NCBI RefSeq assembly: GCF_033097485.1
Contig: NZ_AP028634.1
Span: forward strand, 1,541,126-1,605,125
Reading direction: 5' to 3'
Length of the DNA: 64,000 bases
DNA from: Pyrofollis japonicus
GTDB taxonomy: Archaea > Thermoproteota > Thermoprotei_A > Sulfolobales > Pyrodictiaceae
The stretch's first letter is position 1, and every line of letters begins with the position of its first letter. Of this stretch, positions 1 to 7,760 are shown in pieces. The position numbers were made by a program, and so were the translations under genes. The notes beneath the pieces were generated by a model. That model made no database searches. It saw only the letters and a program-made list of their open reading frames with translations, and was not told the DNA's origin.

Positions 1-455
1 CGGCAATGTATGTTATGTTGTTCAGAATGTGGATTGGCTATGTTTTTAGAAGCGTTGGGGAGAACGAGAAAACTGCAAAAGCTCTCGGCGTTCCCGTTAG
101 ACTTGTTCGGTTGATAGCGCTTCTTGTAAATGGAGTTCTTGTAGGCCTTGCTGGGGTTTTTCTGTTCTTTAACGGGCCCCTAGGTGCTCGTTGGGTTTCG
201 ATGTCTTTGCTGGGCTGGGGCTGGATGAGCCTTGGCATAACAATACTTGGCTATTGGCATCCTGTAGGTGTTGTTGCTGCATCCTATCTGGTGGGCGTGT
301 TGCACACGGTAAGGCCCTTATTGGAGGCTATCGGCGTCCCCGGTTCAATAGCTGATGCGATTCCGTACCTTGTGGTAATAGCAGCACTTGCAGTAATTTC
401 CGCGCTTTATGAGCGCATGCACGTTAAGCCGCCTGCTGCTATTTGGTCTCGCTAA
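1..455 (+). CDS. ABC transporter permease, C-terminal part (nucleoside/sugar type)
   Basis: The open frame enters from the left edge, so only the last ~150 residues are present. They are hydrophobic, with about four membrane spans, and contain the cytoplasmic loop signature GENEKTAKALGVPV, followed by a Leu/Val-rich helix ending GVLVGLAG. This loop is typical of permeases of the BmpA-linked nucleoside/simple-sugar ABC importers, which are distantly related to LivH/LivM. The protein would form half of the membrane channel. A uridine phosphorylase gene lies 2.5 kb away (2960-3754), which loosely fits nucleoside salvage, but the two are not in one operon. The 3' end overlaps the convergent gene at 439 by 17 bases. 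The substrate is inferred, not shown. Confidence 0.75.
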   Translation, partial: AMYVMLFRMWIGYVFRSVGENEKTAKALGVPVRLVRLIALLVNGVLVGLAGVFLFFNGPLGARWVSMSLLGWGWMSLGITILGYWHPVGVVAASYLVGVLHTVRPLLEAIGVPGSIADAIPYLVVIAALAVISALYERMHVKPPAAIWSR

Positions 456-1680
456 CCCTTTGCCTTCTTAGTGCTTCAAGGACTCGCTCCAACACTTCAT
501 AGTATTCCATTACCGGTATAAGCGTAAGCCTTGATGCATTAAGTGTATAGAACTCCACACGGCTCTCAAAGCGATTCAAGAGTAGCTCTATATATGGTTT
601 ATACATGAATGCTTGCATTGGCGGCACGATTATCCAGACGCTGTACCCGAGTGAGAGACGCTCTCTTATTATTGTGGACAGCCTTGTGACCGGGTTACCG
701 CTACCAAACAATGTCTCTATCTCAATCGCTATACTGCTTCCCCATCCTCGCTCAATTCTTATATCAATCGGCACGTTTGCAACAATTGTTTCGACGTTTA
801 AGGTTGAGGGATCAATACCGATATCTATTACATGTTTTATCGCCGCTAGCTTAAGGGCGTAGTGCGTGAAAGCAGTTTCAGGTCTGGCTTCTTCATCGTC
901 AATAGCTTGTCTGGAGTAAAACGCGAGCAGCGGGTCGTTGGCCAGCACTTCAAGAGCTCTTGTATAGTTTTCCTCGGCTTTTAATACTACTTGAGACAAA
1001 GTATCTGCATCGATTAGCTCATACAGATTCCCATAAAAGAGCATTGCAAGCCTCTTTAGAGCGTCTCCGGCTGTAGGCATTGTCACTTCAATATAGGGAG
1101 GCAGGCTTGTGAAAACAGCGTGGCGTGCAACTATTCTAGGCTCCCATAGCCTCTTAACAAGTGCAAGTGATTCAGCGCTTCCGTAGAGTACTAGGTATCC
1201 AGGGCCTTGTGCAAAAATCTCGCGCAGTCTATCACTAAGAGTCTTTACAAAACGCATAAAGGATGCTTCGTCGCTTGTCCCTGTTTTTAACGAATCTATG
1301 TTGACAGCGTAGATGCCCGCCCCCCTTATTGCTGCAAGCTGGTACTCGGTGAGCCTCTCAGCAACATACATCACCTGGAATGGGATTGGTGCCTTCCACT
1401 GTGTCTTCAGGACTTCGCGCAGTATTCTCAGAAGAAAATCTAGATAGTCAAGTTCTTTTATGTCTGGTCTAAGTGCTAGTATTATGCGTGCTTTCTCGCT
1501 ATAATCACGTATAGCGATACTGCCAAGCAATACCTCAACGGGGTCGTAGGAGAACCTCGGGGTTTGCGCATCTGGCTCCTTAATGTTGAAGGCTTTATGT
1601 GAACAGATCACTGGTTTACAGTACCATATGCCTAGACTAGTCGAGGGAATGGTTCTATCAAATTCCCGTATCTTAGCCAT
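439..1680 (-). CDS. Uncharacterised protein, possible PD-(D/E)XK-like nuclease domain
   Basis: I do not recognise the family. The 413-residue product is soluble, with no signal peptide or membrane span. The N-terminal half is alpha/beta. Near residues 315-345 it has a strand-turn-strand with an acidic pattern (IDIRIE, then AIEIETLFGSGNP), followed by a helix and a Val/Ile-rich strand. That arrangement resembles the core of restriction-endonuclease-like folds, where an Asp and an ExE/ExK pair bind metal; this is inference from pattern only. The ATG at 1680 is preceded by a weak GGTAG. Upstream, divergently, lie the ubiquitin-like and TtuA genes. The 3' end overlaps the ABC permease tail, so both genes read into each other. 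Confidence 0.6.
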   Translation of the reverse strand: MAKIREFDRTIPSTSLGIWYCKPVICSHKAFNIKEPDAQTPRFSYDPVEVLLGSIAIRDYSEKARIILALRPDIKELDYLDFLLRILREVLKTQWKAPIPFQVMYVAERLTEYQLAAIRGAGIYAVNIDSLKTGTSDEASFMRFVKTLSDRLREIFAQGPGYLVLYGSAESLALVKRLWEPRIVARHAVFTSLPPYIEVTMPTAGDALKRLAMLFYGNLYELIDADTLSQVVLKAEENYTRALEVLANDPLLAFYSRQAIDDEEARPETAFTHYALKLAAIKHVIDIGIDPSTLNVETIVANVPIDIRIERGWGSSIAIEIETLFGSGNPVTRLSTIIRERLSLGYSVWIIVPPMQAFMYKPYIELLLNRFESRVEFYTLNASRLTLIPVMEYYEVLERVLEALRRQRVSETK

Positions 1681-1784
1681 ACTACCATCTAAGAGTTACC
1701 TTAATGCGTCTGGTATAGTAATAAACCTTAGTAGTTCCCGTATAAAAGAAAACCTTGCTTCTGCGAAAACGGGGGTATTTGAGA

Positions 1785-1991
1785 ATGGTTAAGCTTATTG
1801 TACGGATATATCCTGATAACAGGGAAGTCGTTATAGATACGAAAAGCGGCTGTGGACGTGAAGTTATAAGGCTCTTAGGGTACTCAAGCGAATCAGTCGT
1901 ACTAGTATACAAGGGTAAGCCGGTTCTCGAGGACACATGTTTTAATGATGGAGATGAGGTAGAAGTCTATGTCGCAACGAGTGGCGGTTAA
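1785..1991 (+). CDS. Ubiquitin-like small archaeal modifier / sulfur carrier (ThiS/MoaD/Urm1 family)
   Basis: The protein is 68 residues and has a beta-grasp pattern with an exposed C-terminal Gly-Gly (TSGG), the mark of sulfur carriers and ubiquitin-like modifiers. An E1-like enzyme would adenylate the C-terminus and convert it to a thiocarboxylate. The ATG at 1785 (MVKLIVRIYP) fits the family better than the upstream in-frame start at 1755, which would add ten residues with no family counterpart. The gene overlaps the start of the following TtuA-type gene by 23 bases, implying translational coupling. By analogy to the TtuB/TtuA pair, its likely role is to hand sulfur to TtuA for tRNA 2-thiolation. 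Protein conjugation is also possible for this family. Confidence 0.8.
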   Translation: MVKLIVRIYPDNREVVIDTKSGCGREVIRLLGYSSESVVLVYKGKPVLEDTCFNDGDEVEVYVATSGG

Positions 1992-2976
1992 TAGGAAATG
2001 CAGCAAGTGTGATAGACAGGCGATAGTTGAGATTAAGTATGCAAGGCTCCGGCTTTGTGAAGAACATTTCAAGGAGTTTATTGAGTCAAAAGTCGAAAGA
2101 ATTCTTAGAAAGACGAATGCTCTAAGAAAAGGCACCATTATTGTTGCAGCCGTTTCTGGAGGCAAGGACAGTGCAACAATGCTAGCAACGCTGTCAAAAA
2201 TAGCAAAGCAGTACGGCGTAACAGTTGTAGGTGTTCATATTATCCTCGGGCTTCGCGAGTATAGTGAGAAAAGCCTTAGCAAGGTAACTAACCTATGCAA
2301 GGAGCTTGGCGTCAGCTGTATCACGGTTGATTTAAAAGAGTTAATCGGCTTCACGGTCTACGAGCTTGCGCGTCGGAGTAGACGCCCCGTGTGTAGTATC
2401 TGCGGGCTTGTAAAGCGTTACATGCTAAACGCTATAGGAGTTGAAATAGGTGCTGATTATATAGCGCTGGGACACAACGCTGACGACATAATAGCATACT
2501 CTATCAAATCTTTCCTTAGCCATGACATTGAAGCGCTCGCCAAGTTCGGGCCTTCAACACCAAGCATAGATGGCATTGCTGTAGGTAGACTCCGCCCTCT
2601 CTACGAGGTTTATGAGAAAGAAGCACTCCTCTACGCCCTTGTAAGTAAGCTACCCGTTGTTATCGAGGAATGTCCCTTTAGACCAGAGCGGCCGATCGAG
2701 GACAGAATAAAGGAGTTTATGAATAAGCTTGAAGAAGAACATCCAGGTATAAAATTATCGTTCATAAGGAGGCTTGAAAAAAGGCTCGAATTCTATAAAC
2801 GGATTGCCGGGGACGAGCCAGTAGGAAAGTGCAAGTACTGCGGCCTAATCTCTGCAGGCAGCGAATGCAGCTTTTGTAGGCTAACACGCAGAATTGCAGG
2901 AAAGCCCTTGGGGCCGGTTGTTAGGGAAAAAATAAGAAAGATTTTAACAGACCAAGGCCTTATCCGGAGTCAATGA
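1969..2976 (+). CDS. ttuA: tRNA 2-thiolation enzyme, TtuA/NcsA family
   Basis: This PP-loop ATP pyrophosphatase thiolates a tRNA uridine or ribothymidine. The N-terminal zinc site is C11, C14, C30 and H33. The PP-loop SGGKDS is at 63-68. The CSIC pair near 143-146 and a Cys in the ECPF segment near 233 match the three cysteines that hold a [4Fe-4S] cluster in TtuA. A second zinc ribbon (CKYCG, then CSFC) lies near residues 287-304. Its 336-residue length is normal for the family. It is directly coupled to the upstream ubiquitin-like gene, the classic sulfur-donor partner. The thiolated position (U54 or wobble U34) cannot be told from sequence. The 3' end overlaps the convergent phosphorylase gene by 17 bases. 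Confidence 0.88.
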   Translation: MSQRVAVNRKCSKCDRQAIVEIKYARLRLCEEHFKEFIESKVERILRKTNALRKGTIIVAAVSGGKDSATMLATLSKIAKQYGVTVVGVHIILGLREYSEKSLSKVTNLCKELGVSCITVDLKELIGFTVYELARRSRRPVCSICGLVKRYMLNAIGVEIGADYIALGHNADDIIAYSIKSFLSHDIEALAKFGPSTPSIDGIAVGRLRPLYEVYEKEALLYALVSKLPVVIEECPFRPERPIEDRIKEFMNKLEEEHPGIKLSFIRRLEKRLEFYKRIAGDEPVGKCKYCGLISAGSECSFCRLTRRIAGKPLGPVVREKIRKILTDQGLIRSQ

Positions 2977-3754
2977 CACTGCCGAGCTCGCTTAAGCTGT
3001 GAATCTTTACCCCATACTTCTTATCGGCCTTGGATATAATCCGTAGGGCCTCATTTGCAACAATGATTGCTTCTCGTACTCCTTTACTAGCAACGAACTT
3101 GTCTGTAACCCTGTTAGCTATCGCTGCGCATATGCATCCAGCCCGGAGTCCGTAGATATTAGCTAACGTGAAGATGGTTGCAGCCTCCATCTCGAAGCTT
3201 AGGACACGCATTTTCTGGAGATCGGGGAGCCTAGTGCGGCTAAGGCTCCACTCGTATCCATTGAGCCCAGGCCTGCTCTGGCCAACATGAAATGTTGCGG
3301 TCGATGCTACAATGCCTACGCGATAACTATAGCCAAGTCTTTCAGCGGCCTCGATGAGCGCCATGGTGAGGTCAGGAGAGGCTGCAGCCGGGTATTCGGG
3401 GAATGCGTATTCCAGGCTGGCTCCGTCAAATCTTACAGCTCCGGATGCTATTATTAGTGTGCCAGGTTCTATGTCTGGCTGTATTGCGCCAGTGGTGCCT
3501 ATTCTGAGAAATGTATGAACTCCTATACGTGCTAGTTCTTCAATAGCGATGGCTGTTGAGGGACCTCCTATCCCCGTGCTTACAGCTCCTAGTTCAACAT
3601 CTTTGTAGACTCCTTTGGCACTTCTATACTCACGGTGAAAAGCTAGATCCTGTGCGCTACTCCAAGTTGACTTTATTAGGTCGATCCTACCGGGATCACC
3701 TGGTAACAAGACGTAGGAAGGTATATCGCCGGGTCCGAGCATTATATGGTACAT
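2960..3754 (-). CDS. udp: Uridine phosphorylase / nucleoside phosphorylase-I family
   Basis: This cytosolic enzyme cleaves uridine (or a related nucleoside) with phosphate to give base and ribose-1-phosphate. The N-terminal LLPGDPGR motif binds phosphate. The central RIGTTGAIQP segment and the FEMEAA motif near residues 187-192 form the ribose-binding site of this family. The 264-residue length fits uridine phosphorylases rather than the longer trimeric purine enzymes. The start ATG at 3754 opens MYHIMLGPGDIPSYVLLPGD, a good family N-terminus. It stands alone as a minus-strand gene between TtuA and uracil-DNA glycosylase. Substrate preference (uridine versus purine nucleosides) is inferred. 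Confidence 0.85.
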   Translation of the reverse strand: MYHIMLGPGDIPSYVLLPGDPGRIDLIKSTWSSAQDLAFHREYRSAKGVYKDVELGAVSTGIGGPSTAIAIEELARIGVHTFLRIGTTGAIQPDIEPGTLIIASGAVRFDGASLEYAFPEYPAAASPDLTMALIEAAERLGYSYRVGIVASTATFHVGQSRPGLNGYEWSLSRTRLPDLQKMRVLSFEMEAATIFTLANIYGLRAGCICAAIANRVTDKFVASKGVREAIIVANEALRIISKADKKYGVKIHSLSELGSVIDSG

Positions 3755-3912
3755 CTTCCCTCTAAGTATTGGCTCAGAAGCACTTGTCTCGTCTAGGCTC
3801 AGGGTACGGCACCGGGTACTCTTAACGCATTGGGGCTGCTACCTTAAGTTTTGGCCGCATCTATTAATAAGCGGCATCGGGTAGGCCGCGCCGCTGCGAG
3901 GTCATCCACGTC

Positions 3913-4587
3913 TTGCCTGTATCCAAGGATATAGAAGATGCTTACAAAAAACTCGTAGAAGAAATAATGAACTGCACCAAGTGTAGACTGCACAGATATC
4001 GCACCAACCCTGTGCCAGGGGAGGGCCCGCTCGATACCGATGTAATGGTTGTTGGAGAGGCTCCTGGACGCAACGAGGATTTGCAAGGAAGGCCATTTGT
4101 TGGCGCAGCTGGCCAGCTTTTAAACAAGTTACTCCTTGATGCGGGGCTTCGCAGAGAAGAAGTATACATAACAAATATTGTTAAATGCCGTCCTCCAGGC
4201 AACCGTGACCCTAAGGACGACGAGATAAGCGCATGCCTTCCATACCTCCTGAGGCAGATAGAACTCATCAAGCCAAAGCTAATAATTGCGCTAGGGAGAC
4301 ACGCTGCCAGAGTTCTGCTTGAACAAGCCGGCCACAAATGGCATAGTATGAGTAAGCAGCATGGCCACGTCTATGACGGCGTTATTTCTGGTGTGAGATT
4401 GCGCATAGTTGTAACTTATCATCCTGCAGCGGCGCTATATAGGCCGCAGATTAGGGAAGCGTTGGAAAAAGACTTTGCAGAAGTCATACGAAGAGAGGTC
4501 GAGAGAATAAGAAGACCTAGCAGTGGAGAGAAGAGGGGCAGTAGTCAAGCTAGGCAAACGAGTCTTCTAGACTTCTTCAAGAAATGA
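3913..4587 (+). CDS. udg: Type-4 uracil-DNA glycosylase with C-terminal PIP box
   Basis: This enzyme removes uracil from DNA, the first step of repair after cytosine deamination, which matters at high temperature. Four cysteines that hold the [4Fe-4S] cluster are visible: CTKC near residues 20-23, KCRPPGNR near 95 and SACLPYL near 111. The catalytic GEAPG motif (near 53) and the late HPAA motif are both intact. The C-terminus ends QTSLLDFFKK, a consensus PCNA-binding PIP box, so it is probably tethered to the sliding clamp. The start is a TTG at 3913, with a GAGGT about ten bases upstream. The last 21 bases overlap the convergent protease gene. Confidence 0.9.
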   Translation: MPVSKDIEDAYKKLVEEIMNCTKCRLHRYRTNPVPGEGPLDTDVMVVGEAPGRNEDLQGRPFVGAAGQLLNKLLLDAGLRREEVYITNIVKCRPPGNRDPKDDEISACLPYLLRQIELIKPKLIIALGRHAARVLLEQAGHKWHSMSKQHGHVYDGVISGVRLRIVVTYHPAAALYRPQIREALEKDFAEVIRREVERIRRPSSGEKRGSSQARQTSLLDFFKK

Positions 4588-6318
4588 CCTACGCGCTAGC
4601 AAAGCCACCGCGTAGGTCAATACAGCCAAGATGCTTGCCTCTATGAAGAGCGGTATTGGTGCTCCCGGTGTAACTGCTCCTGGTGCTGTATGTTCTACGG
4701 GGACAATACTTGCTTGTTCTTGATGCGTGTTCCAGAAGAAGAGCCCAAAGAGACTCCACACACTGGCTTCTGAGCCAAGCGTTGAGGCAAAATTAGGGAT
4801 ATTCACGATTTCACCAACCTCGCCAGCATAGTGTATAGCGTAGTCTAGGTACAGTATTGTCTCAATAGATGATGATAGACCGAAGACGGTGTTTTCCAGG
4901 ATATAGAATGTATGCGAAACAACATGGTTCAACGGTATATCTGCATAATCTATGAATATGTTCTCGAAGCTCGCTATGACTTCCTCTGCGAGCCCAAGCG
5001 CAAGAACATAGTCACCCTTATCTAGTGCATCCTCAGCGTCTTTAAGCCAAGCACCTATAGTACGGTTGTCGGGCATGTATAGATTTTGGGTGAGATACTC
5101 TATTGACGACTGTATATACTTATATGAAAGATCCGCGTAATCAACGTAGTCCCGGATAGCGTTTCTCAAGGAATCGCAAGTTGTTTTCGGACCATTTATG
5201 TGCTCCGAGAATAACGCCCACGACTCAGCGGATACCGCCCTAAAAAGGGCAAGCACCTTGTCTGCACCGGTGTTTGCAGCGTTCTTTGCGAGATAGAGCC
5301 GCGATGCCGCTGCAGCTAATGCCTCTATGCGCCAAAGGTCGCAGACAGAGCTATTGCCCACTTCTTTCTCGGCCATATTAAGCACAGACTCGGCCTTCTT
5401 GATGGCTTGTTCCAGGCTAAGGCTGGTAACGTTTTCGATATAGTTAAAGCCCTTTTCGCGCTCCATCTCAGTTGCTAGGTTTACAACAGTATAGAATGCA
5501 ATGCTCGCCGCACTATAGCTGTCTCCTCTTCCTAGAGCAGTCTCCGCCAATTCAATTAACGCCTTATACGTGTTCTTCCTAGGACCTTGGTAATCATCGA
5601 GTAGCTTGTTCGCAGTCTCTATGAAGAAACGTGTATAATTATCAAATACCGAAACGCTGTCTCTAATCGTGCTTAGCGTTGTGTTAAGGGCTTTTGCAGC
5701 GGAGGCTAAGCCGAACATTTCTTCGTCAATAAGCCTTGCCCCAGAGAGCGCCTCGGCTGCTTCTTCAAGGCTGCATGCAGTATCTATTCTAATTCCTTTT
5801 ACACCCTCTAAGGCTTCGCTGCAAGGTAGGACAACTGTCTTATAGCCGGCGTCTTTAGCTGCTTTAACCTTCTGTGGTACGCCTGCAACAGGTAGTATGA
5901 ATCCTGTAAGAGAAATCATGCCGGTCATGGTAGTATCGTTCTTCGGATAAAGGCCTCTTATTCCTAGAAAGGTTATAGCCGCCATCATTCCGCTAGCACT
6001 TGGCCCTTCAACTCTGGTATCAGTTTGAATCCTAACGTGAACCGATACCGAGCCTGGAGGTATATGGGACAAGAGAGAAGCTAGAATGTAGCCTACCTTG
6101 AACGAGTAGAAGACGCTTTCATGCACATATTGTTTAGGTTCTATAGTTAGCCCTCCCTGCCCATCGTAGCTTATCTCAACAAAGGCGGGTATGACCTCCC
6201 CCCTACTACCACTCACTGCAAGCAAGCCAAGCCTAACACTATAGGCCTGCGCTATGCTTGAAACAAGCGCCACAAATAACAGAAAGATAGCCAAAGCCGC
6301 TGCATATCGCCTATCCAT
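4567..6318 (-). CDS. Membrane-anchored S16 (Lon-type) serine protease with large extracytoplasmic region
   Basis: An N-terminal hydrophobic segment starts directly at the ATG at 6318 (MDRRYAAALAIFLLF). A longer frame to 6408 exists, but its extra 30 residues do not fit a signal peptide. A Lon-type protease domain covers roughly residues 20-200. The EGPSASGMM motif carries the catalytic Ser and VPQKVKAAKDAG the catalytic Lys. There is no AAA+ ATPase domain. A long alpha-helical region with TPR-like character follows, then a C-terminal membrane helix (near 560-580) with a basic tail. The protease domain should therefore sit outside the cytoplasm, unlike archaeal LonB. The likely role is surface protein processing or quality control; the substrate is unknown. 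Confidence 0.75.
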   Translation of the reverse strand: MDRRYAAALAIFLLFVALVSSIAQAYSVRLGLLAVSGSRGEVIPAFVEISYDGQGGLTIEPKQYVHESVFYSFKVGYILASLLSHIPPGSVSVHVRIQTDTRVEGPSASGMMAAITFLGIRGLYPKNDTTMTGMISLTGFILPVAGVPQKVKAAKDAGYKTVVLPCSEALEGVKGIRIDTACSLEEAAEALSGARLIDEEMFGLASAAKALNTTLSTIRDSVSVFDNYTRFFIETANKLLDDYQGPRKNTYKALIELAETALGRGDSYSAASIAFYTVVNLATEMEREKGFNYIENVTSLSLEQAIKKAESVLNMAEKEVGNSSVCDLWRIEALAAAASRLYLAKNAANTGADKVLALFRAVSAESWALFSEHINGPKTTCDSLRNAIRDYVDYADLSYKYIQSSIEYLTQNLYMPDNRTIGAWLKDAEDALDKGDYVLALGLAEEVIASFENIFIDYADIPLNHVVSHTFYILENTVFGLSSSIETILYLDYAIHYAGEVGEIVNIPNFASTLGSEASVWSLFGLFFWNTHQEQASIVPVEHTAPGAVTPGAPIPLFIEASILAVLTYAVALLARRSFLEEV

Positions 6319-6436
6319 TCCGGCCAGCCCTCTCGTATACCGGTGTTTAGAGAAAGTCATTATAGTATTGTTGCCCAAAATACAGCCCTGGCAGGAGAGC
6401 GCGAACACGTATTTTATCCTTTAAGGGGCGCAGAGA

Positions 6437-6883
6437 ATGGCGGAAGAGGAAAAAATAGAACAACTCAAGGCGCTCATAGAGTCACGCATAGAGCAGCTTG
6501 AGCAAGAAATACAGCTTTACCAAAAACTACTAGAAATTATTGCTGAGTGTACGCGCAGCCCTGGGGGCCACATATCAGCATCCGCGGCCGGGAAAGAGTA
6601 CCGCTCTAAGAGCGGAAAACCAGTTGCCCGTCTATCGATGACTCGTGACACTTTTCGCCTGGTCTTTCTCCAGCCCGTCCCAGCGTCCCACCCCTACATT
6701 AAATACGTTCTTACTAGTCTTGAACGACTATCGGAGAATTATGAGGGACTAGAGTACTCCTTCGAGGAAGACAATGGTAAGGTAACATCAATACTCGTAA
6801 CAGGCGTTACAAAGGACAATATTGACGACGTTAAAGCAATACTCGAGTTTGCTGCAAAGAAAATAGCTTCCCTATACCATTAA
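6437..6883 (+). CDS. Conserved hypothetical protein with N-terminal coiled coil
   Basis: I do not recognise this 148-residue protein. The first ~40 residues are strongly charged and heptad-like (EQLKALIESRIEQLEQEI), predicting a coiled coil. A compact alpha/beta domain follows, with VARLSMTRDTFRLVF and a final helix. There is no signal peptide, membrane span or metal motif. It starts at ATG 6437, about 120 bases from the divergent S16 protease, so the two genes share a promoter region. It ends five bases before the convergent methyltransferase gene. A cytosolic scaffold or nucleoprotein role is possible but unsupported. Confidence 0.65.
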   Translation: MAEEEKIEQLKALIESRIEQLEQEIQLYQKLLEIIAECTRSPGGHISASAAGKEYRSKSGKPVARLSMTRDTFRLVFLQPVPASHPYIKYVLTSLERLSENYEGLEYSFEEDNGKVTSILVTGVTKDNIDDVKAILEFAAKKIASLYH

Positions 6884-6887
6884 ACTA

Positions 6888-7757
6888 CTAAGTAGACTCG
6901 TTTACCTTAAGGTCTACAACTACTTGGCTCTTCCTAGGGCCAACAGTCCTAACCACTCGTGCAAGAAGGAACTCGTAGTTTTTAACACCTATCTCTGCAA
7001 GTCGCTCCTCAATGAGCTGAACAGCCTTCCTTCTAGGATCAACCCCTTTCTCAGCAAAAACATGCAGATAGACATGGACTACTCCACGCCCTCCCCTTAA
7101 AGCATCTACGGCATTGGGTAGGTGCTGTAATGCGAGCTCAGGAAGAGGCATCAATACCCTGTCGGCCTCGTTCCTAATATCTTTACCAACTATTTTGCCA
7201 GCATCGCCCAGCATCGGTATTACGACTTCTTCAACCTTGTTGAGCTTCACGTTTTCAACCATAAGCTGATACGCGTATGGGTTTATGTCTATGCTGTAGA
7301 CTCTTTTTGGCTTAGCGTGTCTAGCTATTATAATCGAGAATAGTCCAGCTCCTGCATACATGTTAACAACTACTTCGCCTGGCCTAACTTGTTCAGCTAC
7401 ACGCTTATGTTCAGTTGAGAGCCTCGGAGAAATGTAGACACGGGTTATATCTATTTTGAACACACAACCGTGCTCCTTGTACAGCGTGGTAGTTCTTCTC
7501 TCGCCAGCGAGATGGGTAAATCTCCTTATGCGATATTCGCCCTCTATAGGGCTTGATGCAGCCCAGACGCTCTTTACATAGGGTAGTCTCTGGAGGAGAG
7601 CCTCAGCTAACGGTTTCAACTCCTCGATGCTAATGTCAAATGGCTTCTTAATAACAGCTATATCGCCAATAATATCTATCCTCGACCATATCTTTCTAGC
7701 TCTTTCCTCGCCGTAGACCTCGGCCGCGATTTCTCTTAGCAGCCTCTTCTTCGTCAT
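6888..7757 (-). CDS. Trm5/TYW2-family tRNA guanine-37 methyltransferase-like protein
   Basis: This is a class I SAM-dependent methyltransferase of the Trm5 group, which acts on G37 next to the anticodon. It makes m1G37 or, in the TYW2 branch, transfers an aminocarboxypropyl group for wyosine. The signature DITRVYISPRLSTEH (near residues 101-115) and the SAM-binding VVNMYAGAGLFSIIIAR (near 131-147) are clear. A later acidic motif SIDINPYAY follows. The catalytic loop reads MPLPE, close to the N/M-x-P pattern. The intact PRLSTEH and the ~290-residue length favour a Trm5-type methyl transfer, but the split between the branches is not certain. It sits four bases downstream of the flavoprotein gene and is probably co-transcribed with it. 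Confidence 0.8.
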   Translation of the reverse strand: MTKKRLLREIAAEVYGEERARKIWSRIDIIGDIAVIKKPFDISIEELKPLAEALLQRLPYVKSVWAASSPIEGEYRIRRFTHLAGERRTTTLYKEHGCVFKIDITRVYISPRLSTEHKRVAEQVRPGEVVVNMYAGAGLFSIIIARHAKPKRVYSIDINPYAYQLMVENVKLNKVEEVVIPMLGDAGKIVGKDIRNEADRVLMPLPELALQHLPNAVDALRGGRGVVHVYLHVFAEKGVDPRRKAVQLIEERLAEIGVKNYEFLLARVVRTVGPRKSQVVVDLKVNEST

Positions 7758-7760
7758 AGC

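Noticed and set aside
1682-1936. Minus-strand frame opposite the ubiquitin-like gene
   Set aside because: It overlaps a well-supported gene and has no family-like features.
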